Below, piece by piece: positions 25,001 to 33,427 of a DNA stretch of 64,000 nt (its first letter is position 1; each line of letters opens with the position of its first letter). Under the pieces are notes generated by a model. That model worked only from the letters and a program-made list of their open reading frames with translations, was not told where the DNA came from and did no database searches. Source of the stretch: Kozakia baliensis (GTDB lineage Bacteria; Pseudomonadota; Alphaproteobacteria; Acetobacterales; Acetobacteraceae); the NCBI RefSeq assembly GCF_001787335.1, contig NZ_CP014675.1:1-64000 (forward strand). Reading direction: 5' to 3'. The position numbers and the translations under genes were made by a program.

Positions 25001-25275
25001 TGAGGGAATTGATTGTGCTCGGCCAGCGGATGGAGACGGCGGAAAAACAGGGTCGGGATTTGGCGCAGGAGGCAAGGCTGACGATCCGCGCACGTCAGGT
25101 GGAACGACAGTCACCGCGCCGTCTTGCCGAGATCGATGCACAGATCCGGCAGTTGCTCAAAGATGTGCCCGTGCTGATGAGCGATCGCGAGCAGAAGCTT
25201 CGGCGCGAACGAGCTGGATATATTGTTGCGCCAGATCGGGGAGCGCGGCCGTCCTCGAAAGCGCCCGGTATGTAA
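22081..25275 (+). CDS. MOBF-family conjugative relaxase-helicase (TrwC/TraA-like)
   Basis: The 1064-residue protein has an N-terminal TrwC relaxase domain: paired tyrosines at 19-20 (LVTSYYTQEL) as candidate nicking residues, and the metal-binding three-histidine motif in GGDPHAHIHYTLFN (His208, 210, 212). A RecD2-like helicase follows, with Walker A GVAGAGKTALL at about 513-523, Walker B VIALDEVGQ and a late VDSAQGIT motif. It nicks oriT, stays covalently bound to the 5' end and unwinds the strand for transfer. It is coupled to the upstream 101-residue gene. MOBF with a Dot/Icm-type channel is not the textbook IncI pairing (MOBP). Confidence 0.95.
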   Translation: MMTFRKISADCKGRLVTSYYTQELPDPEHDFRLEPDKVPDGDGARLTSYYTGRDSRAAWRPDMRQSIADVLGIDRFSPPQNEQLARLYEGRRADSGEPWSAHERKISAYDLTLAPHKSVTLAAEFASTPAESAAIWHAIDRAGDATMRYVARELGKARRGDGGKDGSQDGEVAWVSYRHTAARPTVEARDPGSDVTYLIDTPVGGDPHAHIHYTLFNAVVTDDGHVGSLDTKQLRSRVHEFGAFFQAVLADELRRIGIAQQYDAGEQATVISAVPQPISDFFSKGRRNVLKSAQDYATSQGLDWEDLSIEGKRRILSMSGLAARLDKDQDASDRDIWRRQADAMGWVDQSLMGKPIETGLNRHQRIEAAWQFAARHLEKEFETAAVIDHSKLRLYAARGLIATGINGGIRDIDEVVRMTERRGIDIRGEAVQLVCAVKGDRTRVTHNAQIRIEEELAMHVARAAQDRSGALDRTALDIAMQKSGLDFSSDHGQAQRKAVYVLGEGGAIASLSGVAGAGKTALLKPLVSAWRADTRHETGGRHVIGVANAWRQADALREAGIIETHALSPFLDRAERGEIALSRNTVIALDEVGQVGPRQMLRLLELQKASGMTLRFMGDREQAQSIEAGDALEIISRVLEKADKAELLSTVRQREERDRTIAALFRGEPPSREDLEAFQRKGKAANADTDAERDDDLRNRFHAEEVQRAIDMKRKDGTISLVSGDHDEVLAATARQYVERRDALRRDGKTISMSALTNQDAADLSRAVRKLLQERGEISRDERIVKAIDQRGEEYDMALAAGDRVRLYRRVYAVVDRKKITVGNNGDIVQVVRHTAEGVRLRRADGVETDVEWRRLADASSKRVLLGFGHALTVDSAQGITSDEHINAMPRGADLATGFTSYVAESRARGKTWTMISDAATFEAVRSKRALGDATKITSDDLWKHVASKMAHKPYKSLGMDLQHRRLEDRDKRVRELIVLGQRMETAEKQGRDLAQEARLTIRARQVERQSPRRLAEIDAQIRQLLKDVPVLMSDREQKLRRERAGYIVAPDRGARPSSKAPGM

Positions 25276-25551
25276 ACCTTTGCCTGCAACGCGGTGGGAA
25301 CGGAAAGTCGGCTATAAAGCGCCGTTACGTGGAGGCAGCAGGTCTGAGATGGGGGGGGACAGCAGATTGTCGGCTATCGGGAAGCGATAGCCGAAAGTAG
25401 ACATTCGCAGTGCTCGCGTTGATGCCGGCTGCCGACCAGATATCACCGTTCAGCAAATCGCGACGGCGTCCTAAAGCTGATCGCCTCAGCCTCGCACACC
25501 GAGCTTTCCATCGGAATAGACAGGCCACATCAATGCTGCCAAGTTCGTTAG
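25276..25551. other. Intergenic region with a perfect 10-bp inverted repeat
   Basis: TCGGCTATCG (25370-25379) and CGATAGCCGA (25385-25394) form a perfect hairpin with a 5-bp loop about 95 bp after the relaxase stop. There is no T-run, so it is either an atypical terminator or a protein-binding dyad. An eight-G run sits at 25351-25358. No gene seen. Confidence 0.6.
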
Positions 25552-27213
25552 ATGCAGCTCAATCCGATTCACGTTACCGTATTCAAACTTCTTGAAGGCC
25601 GACTCTTCCGCATACCTGGCTATCAACGATCCTATTCCTGGGGCCGGCATCAGCGGGCCGATCTCTTTCGCGATATCGAGGAAGCCCAGCGGTCCGGTCT
25701 TGACCATTTCATGGCGACGGTCGTCGGTTTGACCCGTGAGACAATCGATATCGGCGCGGAGGAGTTTCGTGTCGTTGAGTTGGTCGACGGACAGCAGCGT
25801 ATCACCACGCTTGTCATCCTCCTCAAGGCGATTGAGAAGGCGTTGGGCGCTGAAAATGCCGCCGCACAAAAAGCCAAGCAGGGCCTTGCGGACCTTCTGG
25901 TGAAAGGGGACGAGCACAGTCTCGTCCTGCTGCAGACCAACCATGACAGCAGCCACGTCTTCACGGATTATCTCCGAAAAGGCGGCGTCGACGAGAGGCT
26001 CGTGGTCACGGCAGCTGATTACAATATCGTTGACGCCATTGCCGAATGCGAGCGCTTCGTGGCCGGGTGGAGTGCGGATGGCGGGCTGGTCGGCCTCCTG
26101 TCGACGATCCGCAACCGGATGTCGATGATCCTGCATGAGATCGCCGACGAGTCTCTGGTTTACCGGGTGTTCGAGGTGCTCAACAGTCGCGGGCTCGACG
26201 TGAAGTGGATCGACAAGCTGAAGAGCCAGCTTATGGCCTCAATCTACGAACATGTCCCCGTCGGTACCCGAGAATCGGGACTCGCGGAGATGCATGTCAT
26301 TTGGCAGACCATTTATCGGACCATTGGGACAGATGCGGATCACGCCGACGAAGCATTGCAGTTCGCCGGTACTTTCGCCCGCGGGAGGGCACCCAACAAG
26401 GTTCTGACTCAGGAGGAAGCGGCGCGCGAGCTCCTTCAGGCGGGCGGTCAGGCCCTGAAGCCGATCATCGCGGCGGCTCGAAAGTTGGAAGCGATAAACC
26501 GGTACGTCCACGAGCTTCACAGCGACAACAGGCGCCGGGCGCCGGCGAAAGTGTTGCAAGCCCGGCTCGTGGCGATTGCCATCATGGCGCGCAATTTTGA
26601 CGCGGCTACGACCGCGGATTTACTTGAACGATGGGAGCGGTCCTCGTTCCGCCTGTTTGGGATCGGGCGCTTGGACGCCCGTTCTTATAACCGGGAATAT
26701 ACCCATCTAGGGCACGCAATTGCCACCGGGCTCGATGCCAAGGCGGCTGGCAAGGCCATCGATGCCCTTGGCGAGGATTTTGACCTCGAAGAGCGAATGT
26801 CGCTCAAAAGCTACTGGAACGAGTGGTACTGGCGCCGTGAAGACGCTCGTTATGTTCTCTTCCGCTATGAAGAGCATCTCGCCGCGGAAGCCGGGGAGCT
26901 TATCAACGCGTCCGAGTGGAACAAAATCTGGGCAACCGACCCGGCAAAATCGATCGAGCATGTGAAGCCACAGCATACCGAGGTCGGCTATCTGCACAAC
27001 CTTGGCAACCTGACGATGCTGCCGCCCGGCGTGAATTCGTCCCTTGGCGGTAGCGCTCCCAACGAAAAAGCTGACACCTACGTCGAGTGTGGATTGCGCG
27101 GCACGGCGACGATCGGCCGTGAAATCAATGCCGGTCTTAAATGGGACAAAGCAGCGGTGACCGCGCGCTGCGAAACCCTGGAGGCCTTTATCCGGAATTA
27201 CTGGAAGATCTAA
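25552..27213 (+). CDS. GmrSD-like DUF262/DUF1524 defence protein
   Basis: The N-terminal DUF262 (GmrS-like) domain has RIPGYQRSYSWG and the nucleotide-binding signature VVELVDGQQRITTLVILLKAIE at about residues 75-95. The C-terminal DUF1524 domain has an HNH-like centre SIEHVKPQH and the conserved LHNLGNLTMLPPGVNSSLG. Single-chain proteins of this design are modification-dependent endonucleases or other phage-defence nucleases. At 553 residues it is complete. It stands alone after the relaxase, typical of a defence gene carried as plasmid cargo. Target specificity cannot be read from sequence. Confidence 0.88.
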   Translation: MQLNPIHVTVFKLLEGRLFRIPGYQRSYSWGRHQRADLFRDIEEAQRSGLDHFMATVVGLTRETIDIGAEEFRVVELVDGQQRITTLVILLKAIEKALGAENAAAQKAKQGLADLLVKGDEHSLVLLQTNHDSSHVFTDYLRKGGVDERLVVTAADYNIVDAIAECERFVAGWSADGGLVGLLSTIRNRMSMILHEIADESLVYRVFEVLNSRGLDVKWIDKLKSQLMASIYEHVPVGTRESGLAEMHVIWQTIYRTIGTDADHADEALQFAGTFARGRAPNKVLTQEEAARELLQAGGQALKPIIAAARKLEAINRYVHELHSDNRRRAPAKVLQARLVAIAIMARNFDAATTADLLERWERSSFRLFGIGRLDARSYNREYTHLGHAIATGLDAKAAGKAIDALGEDFDLEERMSLKSYWNEWYWRREDARYVLFRYEEHLAAEAGELINASEWNKIWATDPAKSIEHVKPQHTEVGYLHNLGNLTMLPPGVNSSLGGSAPNEKADTYVECGLRGTATIGREINAGLKWDKAAVTARCETLEAFIRNYWKI

Positions 27214-27232
27214 CCCCGAATTCACGTCGGGG
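27214..27232 (+). terminator. Possible terminator after the DUF262 gene
   Basis: A 6-bp stem CCCCGA/TCGGGG with a 7-base loop begins immediately after the stop codon. The following CTCAGTCTT is only weakly T-rich. Confidence 0.5.
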
Positions 27233-27653
27233 CTCAGTCTTGGTCAGCGCGGACGACCGGATGGATGGATGGTCTGGCGTCCGCTCGGCTGCAGCCCGAT
27301 CGGCGACGCCGATAATCGGACGCTCCCCACCTCGATGCTTCGATCGGACGTGCGACGCGCTGATCGCGATCCAGCGGCCGCTTACGTCAACAGCGGACTT
27401 TCGCGGCGTCAACGTCGGATGGCCGCTTCGTCCCAAGCTCTGTCTGTCGCGATTCGCCTGACAATGTCGGCTTTCGGGCAACCGCCATAACCACGTTGAT
27501 GTCTGCCTTGAGGGCGACTACTGCCTGTCTGCTTAATTTTTGAAGCCCGACATTTGTATCCTATGTGTCTCTATGGCATGATCATCGCTCTGGCCTACGC
27601 AAGCCTTATATTCGATCACCCCGAACATGGCATAGGGGAGCAAGGAACTGAGC
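27233..27653. other. Region without a recognised gene
   Basis: About 420 bp between the DUF262 gene and the insertion-sequence scrapyard. Short frames exist on both strands but none has a start signal plus protein-like composition. Confidence 0.4.
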
Positions 27654-27770
27654 ATGCGATCCTGGGCCTTAATACCAGCCGGTTTTGGTTTGTGGTGGCT
27701 GAGCGCAGGATTGTCAGCATTCCATCACCTCTCCGGGCCGACGATCATCCTGTTATACCAAGGGCTATTT
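27654..27770 (+). pseudogene. N-terminal fragment of a membrane protein cut by the IS630 remnant
   Basis: A good site (AAGGA, eight bases before ATG) starts MRSWALIPAGFGLWWLSAGLSAFHHLSGPTIILLYQGLFPL, a believable membrane-protein start. The frame then runs into the 3' end of the IS630-like transposase. It is probably a gene truncated by the insertion; identity unknown. Confidence 0.38.
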
Positions 27771-28684
27771 CCTTTGACCGATATGAGCCCATTGTCTGAG
27801 GCCGATGGAGCGTATGGTATGCGGCAATGCAACGAGATTGTTCCATGCGGAGCAGGCGGCGTTGATGATGTGTTCGATGCCGCTGAACAAGGTGTTGGAC
27901 AGCCAGTTGGCGCGTAGGAACTGCCAGATATTCTCGACCGGGTTCAGTTCGGGCGCGCGGGACGGCAGGAAGATCAGACTGACGTTGCGCGGCAGTCTGA
28001 GTTTGGGTGTCGTATGCCAGCCGGCACGATCGAGCAGGACGACGGCATGCGCTCCGCGTGCGACGCAGCGTGAGATTTCCTCGATATGCAGTTGCATGCT
28101 GGCCGTGCCGGTAAACGGCAACACCAGGCCTGCCGCCTTGCCCAGTGCGGGGCAGATGGCACCGAACAGCCAGGCATTCTCATAGCGTTGATCGGCAGGC
28201 TGGCGTGGTCGGGTGCCACGCCGCGCCCATTGCCGGACAAGCCCGTTCTTCTGCCCGATGCGGGCCTCGTCCTGCCACCAGAGTTCAATCCGCCTGCCTC
28301 TGGGCAGATGCCCGGTGTGGGCGTTCAGGATCGTGGGGAAGTTTTTTTAAATGCGTCCATGACGGACGGATCCTGTCCGGGGTGACGCGGACGCGCGCTG
28401 ACATGGCTGAACCCAAGCCGCTTCAATAGGGTCGAGACATGGCGTTCGTGATAGGAGACGCCAAAACGCTCTTCGATGACCCGCTGAAGATCGACCCGAC
28501 GCCAGCGCACCACGCCGTCCCGGGCACGGTCAGGCCCTGTCGTGACCAGCGCCGATAATTCTGCCAGTTGATCCGCATTCAGGCGGCAGACCGATCCGTT
28601 TCGCCACTGATCGCGCAAACCGTCCGGCCCCGCGGCATTGAACCGGTGCACCTAGTCCCGCAGGGTTTGCCGGTCCATCCCGCC
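27765..28684 (-). pseudogene. IS630-family transposase, 5'-truncated, with in-frame stop and A7 frameshift
   Basis: Reading leftward, MDRQTLRD-stop-VHRFNAAGPDGL matches the second half of the usual helix-turn-helix with TAG where a tryptophan codon (TGG) is expected. The frame continues to VMDAFKK, then shifts at an A7 run (28346-28352), where many IS630 elements use programmed frameshifting. The second frame gives ELWWQDEARIGQ and ends in the DDE core APELNPVENIWQFLRAN. About the first 50 residues are missing because the sequence fuses to an IS3 fragment at 28684. Not functional. Confidence 0.8.
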
Positions 28685-28689
28685 GAACC

Positions 28690-28968
28690 TCACGTCTTTT
28701 GGCTCGCAAAGAACTGCGTGGCTTTTTTTAATATCTCCCTCTCCTCCCGCAGGACACGGTTCTCAAAGCGCAGGCGCTCGTTCTCCCGGGCGAGATCCGT
28801 CTGCGCTTGGGGCGTCGGCAGATCGGCCGTTCGATACTGAGAAATCCAGTGCCCCAGCGTCGATTTGCCGATCCCCAGATCTGCTGCCACCCGCTCACGG
28901 GACAAACCGCTGCTGAGGGCAATCCTGACCGCCTCACGGCGAAATTCTTCCGTTTGTTTCACAGCCAT
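28690..28968 (-). CDS. IS3-family OrfA transposase (element lacks OrfB)
   Basis: A 92-residue OrfA: MAVKQTEEFRREAVRIALSSGLSRERVAADLGIGKSTLGHWISQYR, then a leucine-zipper-like coiled coil RENERLRFENRVLREEREILKKATQFF. The usual OrfB start (GTGAGGTTC) appears right after it, but the sequence then turns into the IS630 fragment. The catalytic OrfB is therefore deleted and the element is dead, although OrfA itself is open. Confidence 0.85.
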   Translation of the reverse strand: MAVKQTEEFRREAVRIALSSGLSRERVAADLGIGKSTLGHWISQYRTADLPTPQAQTDLARENERLRFENRVLREEREILKKATQFFASQKT

Positions 28969-29025
28969 GGTCTCGTGTGTCTCCTGATGCGAGCTTAAAA
29001 CGCTCAGTCGACCGGCACAAAACCG

Positions 29026-30117
29026 TCACAAGTCCAAGCGACAGCTTGTGCGGTCGGATGCCAGTTGGCCCTTGTGAAGCTTGATCAGGTTTTCGGCTTG
29101 TCCACGGGCACAGTAGATGGCATCGTAGAGCCATTCGGCATTGCCGCCTCGCAGGTTGGTGACCACGCAGCGTATGTCGAGACCCAGCGTCGTGGCTTCG
29201 ATCCGGGCGGCCACACGTCGCTGTTTCTTCCAGGATTTTGCGCCGTAACGGATTTCGGCATAGCCGCGCAGGGATTGCGCCCGCGCATCGGCACGCCGGA
29301 CGCGGACATCATCGGCCGAGGGTTCGAGAAGCCGGTGCAGCACGCTGTTGCCCGCAAGGCCGAAGATGTAATCGACATCATGAGCCTCGCACCAGGCTAT
29401 GACTTCGGGACGTCCGTAATGACCGTCCCCGCGAATGGTCAACCGGGTGTTGGGCCAGTGGCTGCGGATACGGCGTATCAGACGACGCAGGTGAGCGCGA
29501 ATTTCTTGCCCGGACGGGGTCTTGCCCGGGCGGATGACAATGGCAACCGGCCTTGACGTGGCGGCATCGTAAACATGGATCGGCATAAAGCACCGCTCGT
29601 CATGATGCGCGTTGAACAGGGCGAGTTGTTGATGACCATGCACCACATCGACCGTATCATCGATGTCGAGCGTTACCGCGATAGGTGGGTGGGCGTAGCT
29701 ATCGCACCACGTATCGACCAGGGCATAGGTCAGGCGGATGACCTCGCGCAAAGTCGGGGCGTTTTCCCAACGCGAGATCGTGGGTTGCGAGCACAGATCC
29801 TGCCCCGTATCAGGCAGTCGGCCACAAGCGAGCTTGAAACCCGGATCGCAGCGCAGGTAATCGAGGTCGTCGGCGTCCTCGTAGCCGCAGGCAATGGCCA
29901 GCATGCGGGCGCGCAGAATATCGGCCACGCCGTGTGTCACCCGTCGCGGATCGGCGATGAGGCGGGCGAGGTAATCGGCCAGGCCCATCCGCCGCTCGGC
30001 GGCAGCCAGCAACAGGACGCCACCATCCGAGGTGATCCGGCCACCATCAAAATCAGCCGTGATTTTCTTGCGTCGGATGGCTGGAAACAGGAACGGCTGG
30101 GTTGTATCGTCGGACAT
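29026..30117 (-). pseudogene. IS1380-family transposase, 3'-truncated
   Basis: Starts MSDDTTQPFLFPAIRRKKITADFDGGRITSDGGVLLLAAAERRMGLADYL, the typical N-terminus of IS1380 transposases first known from acetic acid bacteria. The DDE core is present (VTLDIDDTVDVVHGHQQLALFN, LTIRGDGHYGRPEV, YCARGQAENLIKLHKGQLASDRTSC). The reading frame ends about 15 residues after NLIKLHKGQ, where the family normally has a further 60-80 residues. The IS3 fragment joins near 29036, so the 3' end was lost in that event. Confidence 0.85.
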
Positions 30118-30238
30118 GGCGGGTGTGGCTCGGCGTGATCGGAGAAACGGATGGTTTTGACACCCAATTCGTAAACCCAATCAAAAGCTTAGGCGATACC
30201 CGTCGCCCAATCCCCGCCATCCCCGTGAATAAGATGGG

Positions 30239-30886
30239 CTAGGGCATCGTGGTCAGAGACTGAGCGTGACGAGACTTGAGCGCGCAGATTTTGCGCCGCA
30301 CGAAATCGAGGCGGTCCTGCCCCCAGAACAGCTCACCCTCGACCACATAGGTCGGCGTTCCGAATATCCCCAGTGCTTCAGCGGCGGCGAGATTGCCGTG
30401 CCACGTTTCGACGACGCCGGGCGCATCTGCGGCCCGACGCAGCGCCGCGCCATCACAGGCGAGTGATTCGATGGCGAGCATCTCAAGCGTCGCGTCATCC
30501 GCGATGTCGCGATCCTCCGCCCAGAGCGCCCGCTGAATCGCCCAGGACAGTTCTGCGGCGTCCAGGCCGGCCTGCGCGGCCGCGATCACCATGCGGGCGG
30601 CGGGCTCGATTGTTCTGCAGGGATAATATTTCGGATGGACGTTCAGCGGGATATCCAGAAAACCGCTCCACCGCGCGAGCTCGACCTCATGATAGGCCTG
30701 ACGCGCGATCGGGCGCGTCCGTAAAGGAATTCCACCATTCGTCTCGATAATGCGGATCGGCCGGAGCACCAGCCCCACGCCCTCATCTCGTGCGATGGCG
30801 CGCAGACGCTGCATACCGAGAAACGCCCAAGGCGACGAGATCCCGTAAAATGCCACGATTTCGAGGGGCGATCCAGCCATAGACAT
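30239..30886 (-). CDS. 2-hydroxychromene-2-carboxylate isomerase-like (DsbA/GST-kappa) protein
   Basis: The ATG at 30886 has AGGAG upstream. The product (SPLEIVAFYGISSPWAFLGMQRLRAIA ... YYPCRTIEPAARMVIAAAQAG ... GIFGTPTYVVEGELFWGQDRLDFV) has the thioredoxin-like DsbA fold with a serine in place of the CxxC cysteines (SSPW), as in the HCCA isomerase and GST-kappa group. These use glutathione in aromatic degradation, although many relatives have unknown substrates. It is divergent from the TonB-receptor operon and could belong to the same catabolic set. Confidence 0.82.
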   Translation of the reverse strand: MSMAGSPLEIVAFYGISSPWAFLGMQRLRAIARDEGVGLVLRPIRIIETNGGIPLRTRPIARQAYHEVELARWSGFLDIPLNVHPKYYPCRTIEPAARMVIAAAQAGLDAAELSWAIQRALWAEDRDIADDATLEMLAIESLACDGAALRRAADAPGVVETWHGNLAAAEALGIFGTPTYVVEGELFWGQDRLDFVRRKICALKSRHAQSLTTMP

Positions 30887-31073
30887 TCCGTTTCTTCTCC
30901 TGCAGGTCGGCACGGCGCGGGATATGACCGCTCCCTGTCAAGCACATCATGAGTTTTATGCATTACAACCCTTGCGAAATGACATCAACTCATGCAACGC
31001 TGATTTTCGAGAGTTCAACGAATCATGACCTTGGCATCAAACCATCACCTCCGGGTTTCATTGGGGTACCGTC

Positions 31074-33422
31074 ATGTCCTCACGGCATTTTGTTCCTGCT
31101 GTATTCGCGACCTTTTGCATGAGTTCGACTGCGCTTGCCGCACCGACGACTGAAAGAAACGTCTCAAAAACCATCCACGGGAATGGTGCAGTCGCGCAGC
31201 CTGCTCTCAAGGCAGAGAGGGTGAATGTCGTCGGACGGGCTTTGCCGGGCGGCGTGACGAACACCACGCCAGGCGGCGGCCTCATGCCGGTCCAGACGGT
31301 GCCGCGCCTGCAAAGCGGCGTCACGCGGGACTTCATCGCCAAGCAGTCGCCCACGACGAACACGCTGAGCCTCCTGCAGATGACGCCTGGCGCTGTTGTC
31401 GGCAGTGCCGACCCGCTTGGCCTTGCCGATCACACCTCGATCAGCGTGCGCGGCATGAACACGTCCGAAATTGGGATGATTTTCGAGGGCATGCCCGCGG
31501 GTGATCCGCTCTATGGCATCGCCGACACATCCGAATGGGCGGATACGGAGAATATCGGTCAGGTGGATATCGCGCAGGGCAGCAGCGATATCACGGCGCC
31601 GTCCTACTTCGCCGTTGGCGGCCAGATTACCGAGACGCTCCGCAATCCTTCCCATCGCATGGGCGGAGAACTGGGCCTAAGTGGCGGCACCCACGCAACG
31701 AACAAGGATTTCATGCGCCTGGACACGGGCGAGATTGGCCATTCGGGCGTCTATGCCTTCGTCTCCGGATCCTATACGCGTAACAACAACTGGCGTGGCC
31801 CGGGCACGAACCGACGCTATCACGTCGATGCGAAGGCCATGAAGGAATGGGGCCTGGGCAATCGGATCGCCGCCGTCTTCTCCTGGAACACAGTGGATGA
31901 AGCGCCCACGCGCTACATTTCCCTTTCCCAGTTCGAGACGCAGGGTCGTTCCTATAACTACACGGGTTCCTACACGCCAGGATCGACGAGCTACTATCGG
32001 CTGTTCCAGTATCAGCGCTCCTCCATGATGATCAGCGCGCCGAGCCATTTCCGGCTCAGCAGGAACCTGACGGCGGATCTGACACCCTATTACCAATGGA
32101 TGAGCGGCGCCGTTCCTTCCGCCACGACGTTAAGCCCCGGCAATATTTACTACGGCAACCAGTATGCCGGCGCGATTGGCTTCCCCACGCTCGTCAATGG
32201 TCGTGCGCCCGTCGTCGCGAATTCCGGATCGAACAGCTACACGGCCGGCTTCAACGGAAATCTTACGCTCCATACCGGCATCAATACGCTCCGCGTGGGT
32301 TACTGGTACGGCAATCTGACGAAATCGTCGCTCTACGACTATTATGGCGTGAGCCGCAGCGGACAGATCCTCGACGGAACGATCAATACGCAGAGCGGTG
32401 ACGTGCTGGCGACGCGAAACTTTCACTTCATGCAGCAGACCCACGCTTTCTATGTCGAGGACACACTCGCCCTCCTGCAGGACCGGCTGCATATCACAGG
32501 CGGATTCCGCGAGGTTCTTGTCCAGCGGTCTGGCACAAACGAGTTGCCGGGCGCGACCTATCGCTGGGGCCAGAACGGCGCCGAGCCGCTGCCGCGCCTT
32601 GAGGTGAGCTACAAGATCAATCCGCAGCACCAGATTTTCTTCAACGCGATGACGAGCTTCCACGCTCCCGCTTCGGACGTGCCGTATTTCGACGCGTTCA
32701 GCCAGGCGACGGGACGGATCTCCACCAGAGGCCGCAACGATCTGAAAGACGAATACGCCATCTCCGAAGAAATCGGTTATCGTTACAATGGCCTGTTCAC
32801 GGCATCGGTGGGTTTCTTCAACTACAACTTCACCAATCGCCAGATTTCGTCCTCCGTCTATGTCGATGGTGCGCTGACGACGAACTTCATCAATGCGGGC
32901 GGGCAGACGACACGAGGCGCCCAGGTCGAAATCGGCCTGCGGCCGTGGCATCATTTCAGCCCCTATGTCTCCGGGCAGTACCTGCATGCGACGATCGACA
33001 ACAATCTCGCCGTCGGCAACGATCTGCTGCCCACACGGGGCAAGACAGCGATCATGACGCCGGAATTCACGGCTTCGGCGGGTGTCTCCTATGATGACGG
33101 CCGGTTTTTCGGGAATGCCTATTTCAACTATGTCGATTCACAATACGCGACCTTTATGAACGACGAGAGCATCCCCGCCTACAAGACCGGCAACGTGACC
33201 ATCGGCTACCGGGCGAAGCCCGTCGGCTTCCTGCGCTCGCCGCAGATCCAGGCCAATTTCATCAATATCGGCGACGCGAACTACCTCTCGGGCATTTACA
33301 CGGCGCGGCCCAATGCCCGCACGACGCGCGGCATCTACGGCACGTCGATTGCTGGCGCTGCACCCAGTTACTATCTCGGCGGAGGATTCGCTGCGGTCGT
33401 GAGCGTGAGCACGGGCTTCTGA
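31074..33422 (+). CDS. TonB-dependent outer-membrane receptor
   Basis: A 782-residue protein with a signal peptide (SSRHFVPAVFATFCMSSTALAA), a plug domain (NTLSLLQMTPGAVVGSADPLGLADHTSISVRGMNTSEIG, IGQVDIAQGSSDITAPSYFAVGGQI) and a long aromatic-rich 22-strand barrel ending in VSVSTGF with the terminal phenylalanine. It would import a scarce ligand using TonB energy. It is the first gene of a rightward cluster with a LysR regulator, flavoprotein, peptidase, ABC transporter and esterase, so the ligand is probably an organic compound processed by these rather than only an iron chelate. Confidence 0.92.
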   Translation: MSSRHFVPAVFATFCMSSTALAAPTTERNVSKTIHGNGAVAQPALKAERVNVVGRALPGGVTNTTPGGGLMPVQTVPRLQSGVTRDFIAKQSPTTNTLSLLQMTPGAVVGSADPLGLADHTSISVRGMNTSEIGMIFEGMPAGDPLYGIADTSEWADTENIGQVDIAQGSSDITAPSYFAVGGQITETLRNPSHRMGGELGLSGGTHATNKDFMRLDTGEIGHSGVYAFVSGSYTRNNNWRGPGTNRRYHVDAKAMKEWGLGNRIAAVFSWNTVDEAPTRYISLSQFETQGRSYNYTGSYTPGSTSYYRLFQYQRSSMMISAPSHFRLSRNLTADLTPYYQWMSGAVPSATTLSPGNIYYGNQYAGAIGFPTLVNGRAPVVANSGSNSYTAGFNGNLTLHTGINTLRVGYWYGNLTKSSLYDYYGVSRSGQILDGTINTQSGDVLATRNFHFMQQTHAFYVEDTLALLQDRLHITGGFREVLVQRSGTNELPGATYRWGQNGAEPLPRLEVSYKINPQHQIFFNAMTSFHAPASDVPYFDAFSQATGRISTRGRNDLKDEYAISEEIGYRYNGLFTASVGFFNYNFTNRQISSSVYVDGALTTNFINAGGQTTRGAQVEIGLRPWHHFSPYVSGQYLHATIDNNLAVGNDLLPTRGKTAIMTPEFTASAGVSYDDGRFFGNAYFNYVDSQYATFMNDESIPAYKTGNVTIGYRAKPVGFLRSPQIQANFINIGDANYLSGIYTARPNARTTRGIYGTSIAGAAPSYYLGGGFAAVVSVSTGF

Positions 33423-33427
33423 CCCCC

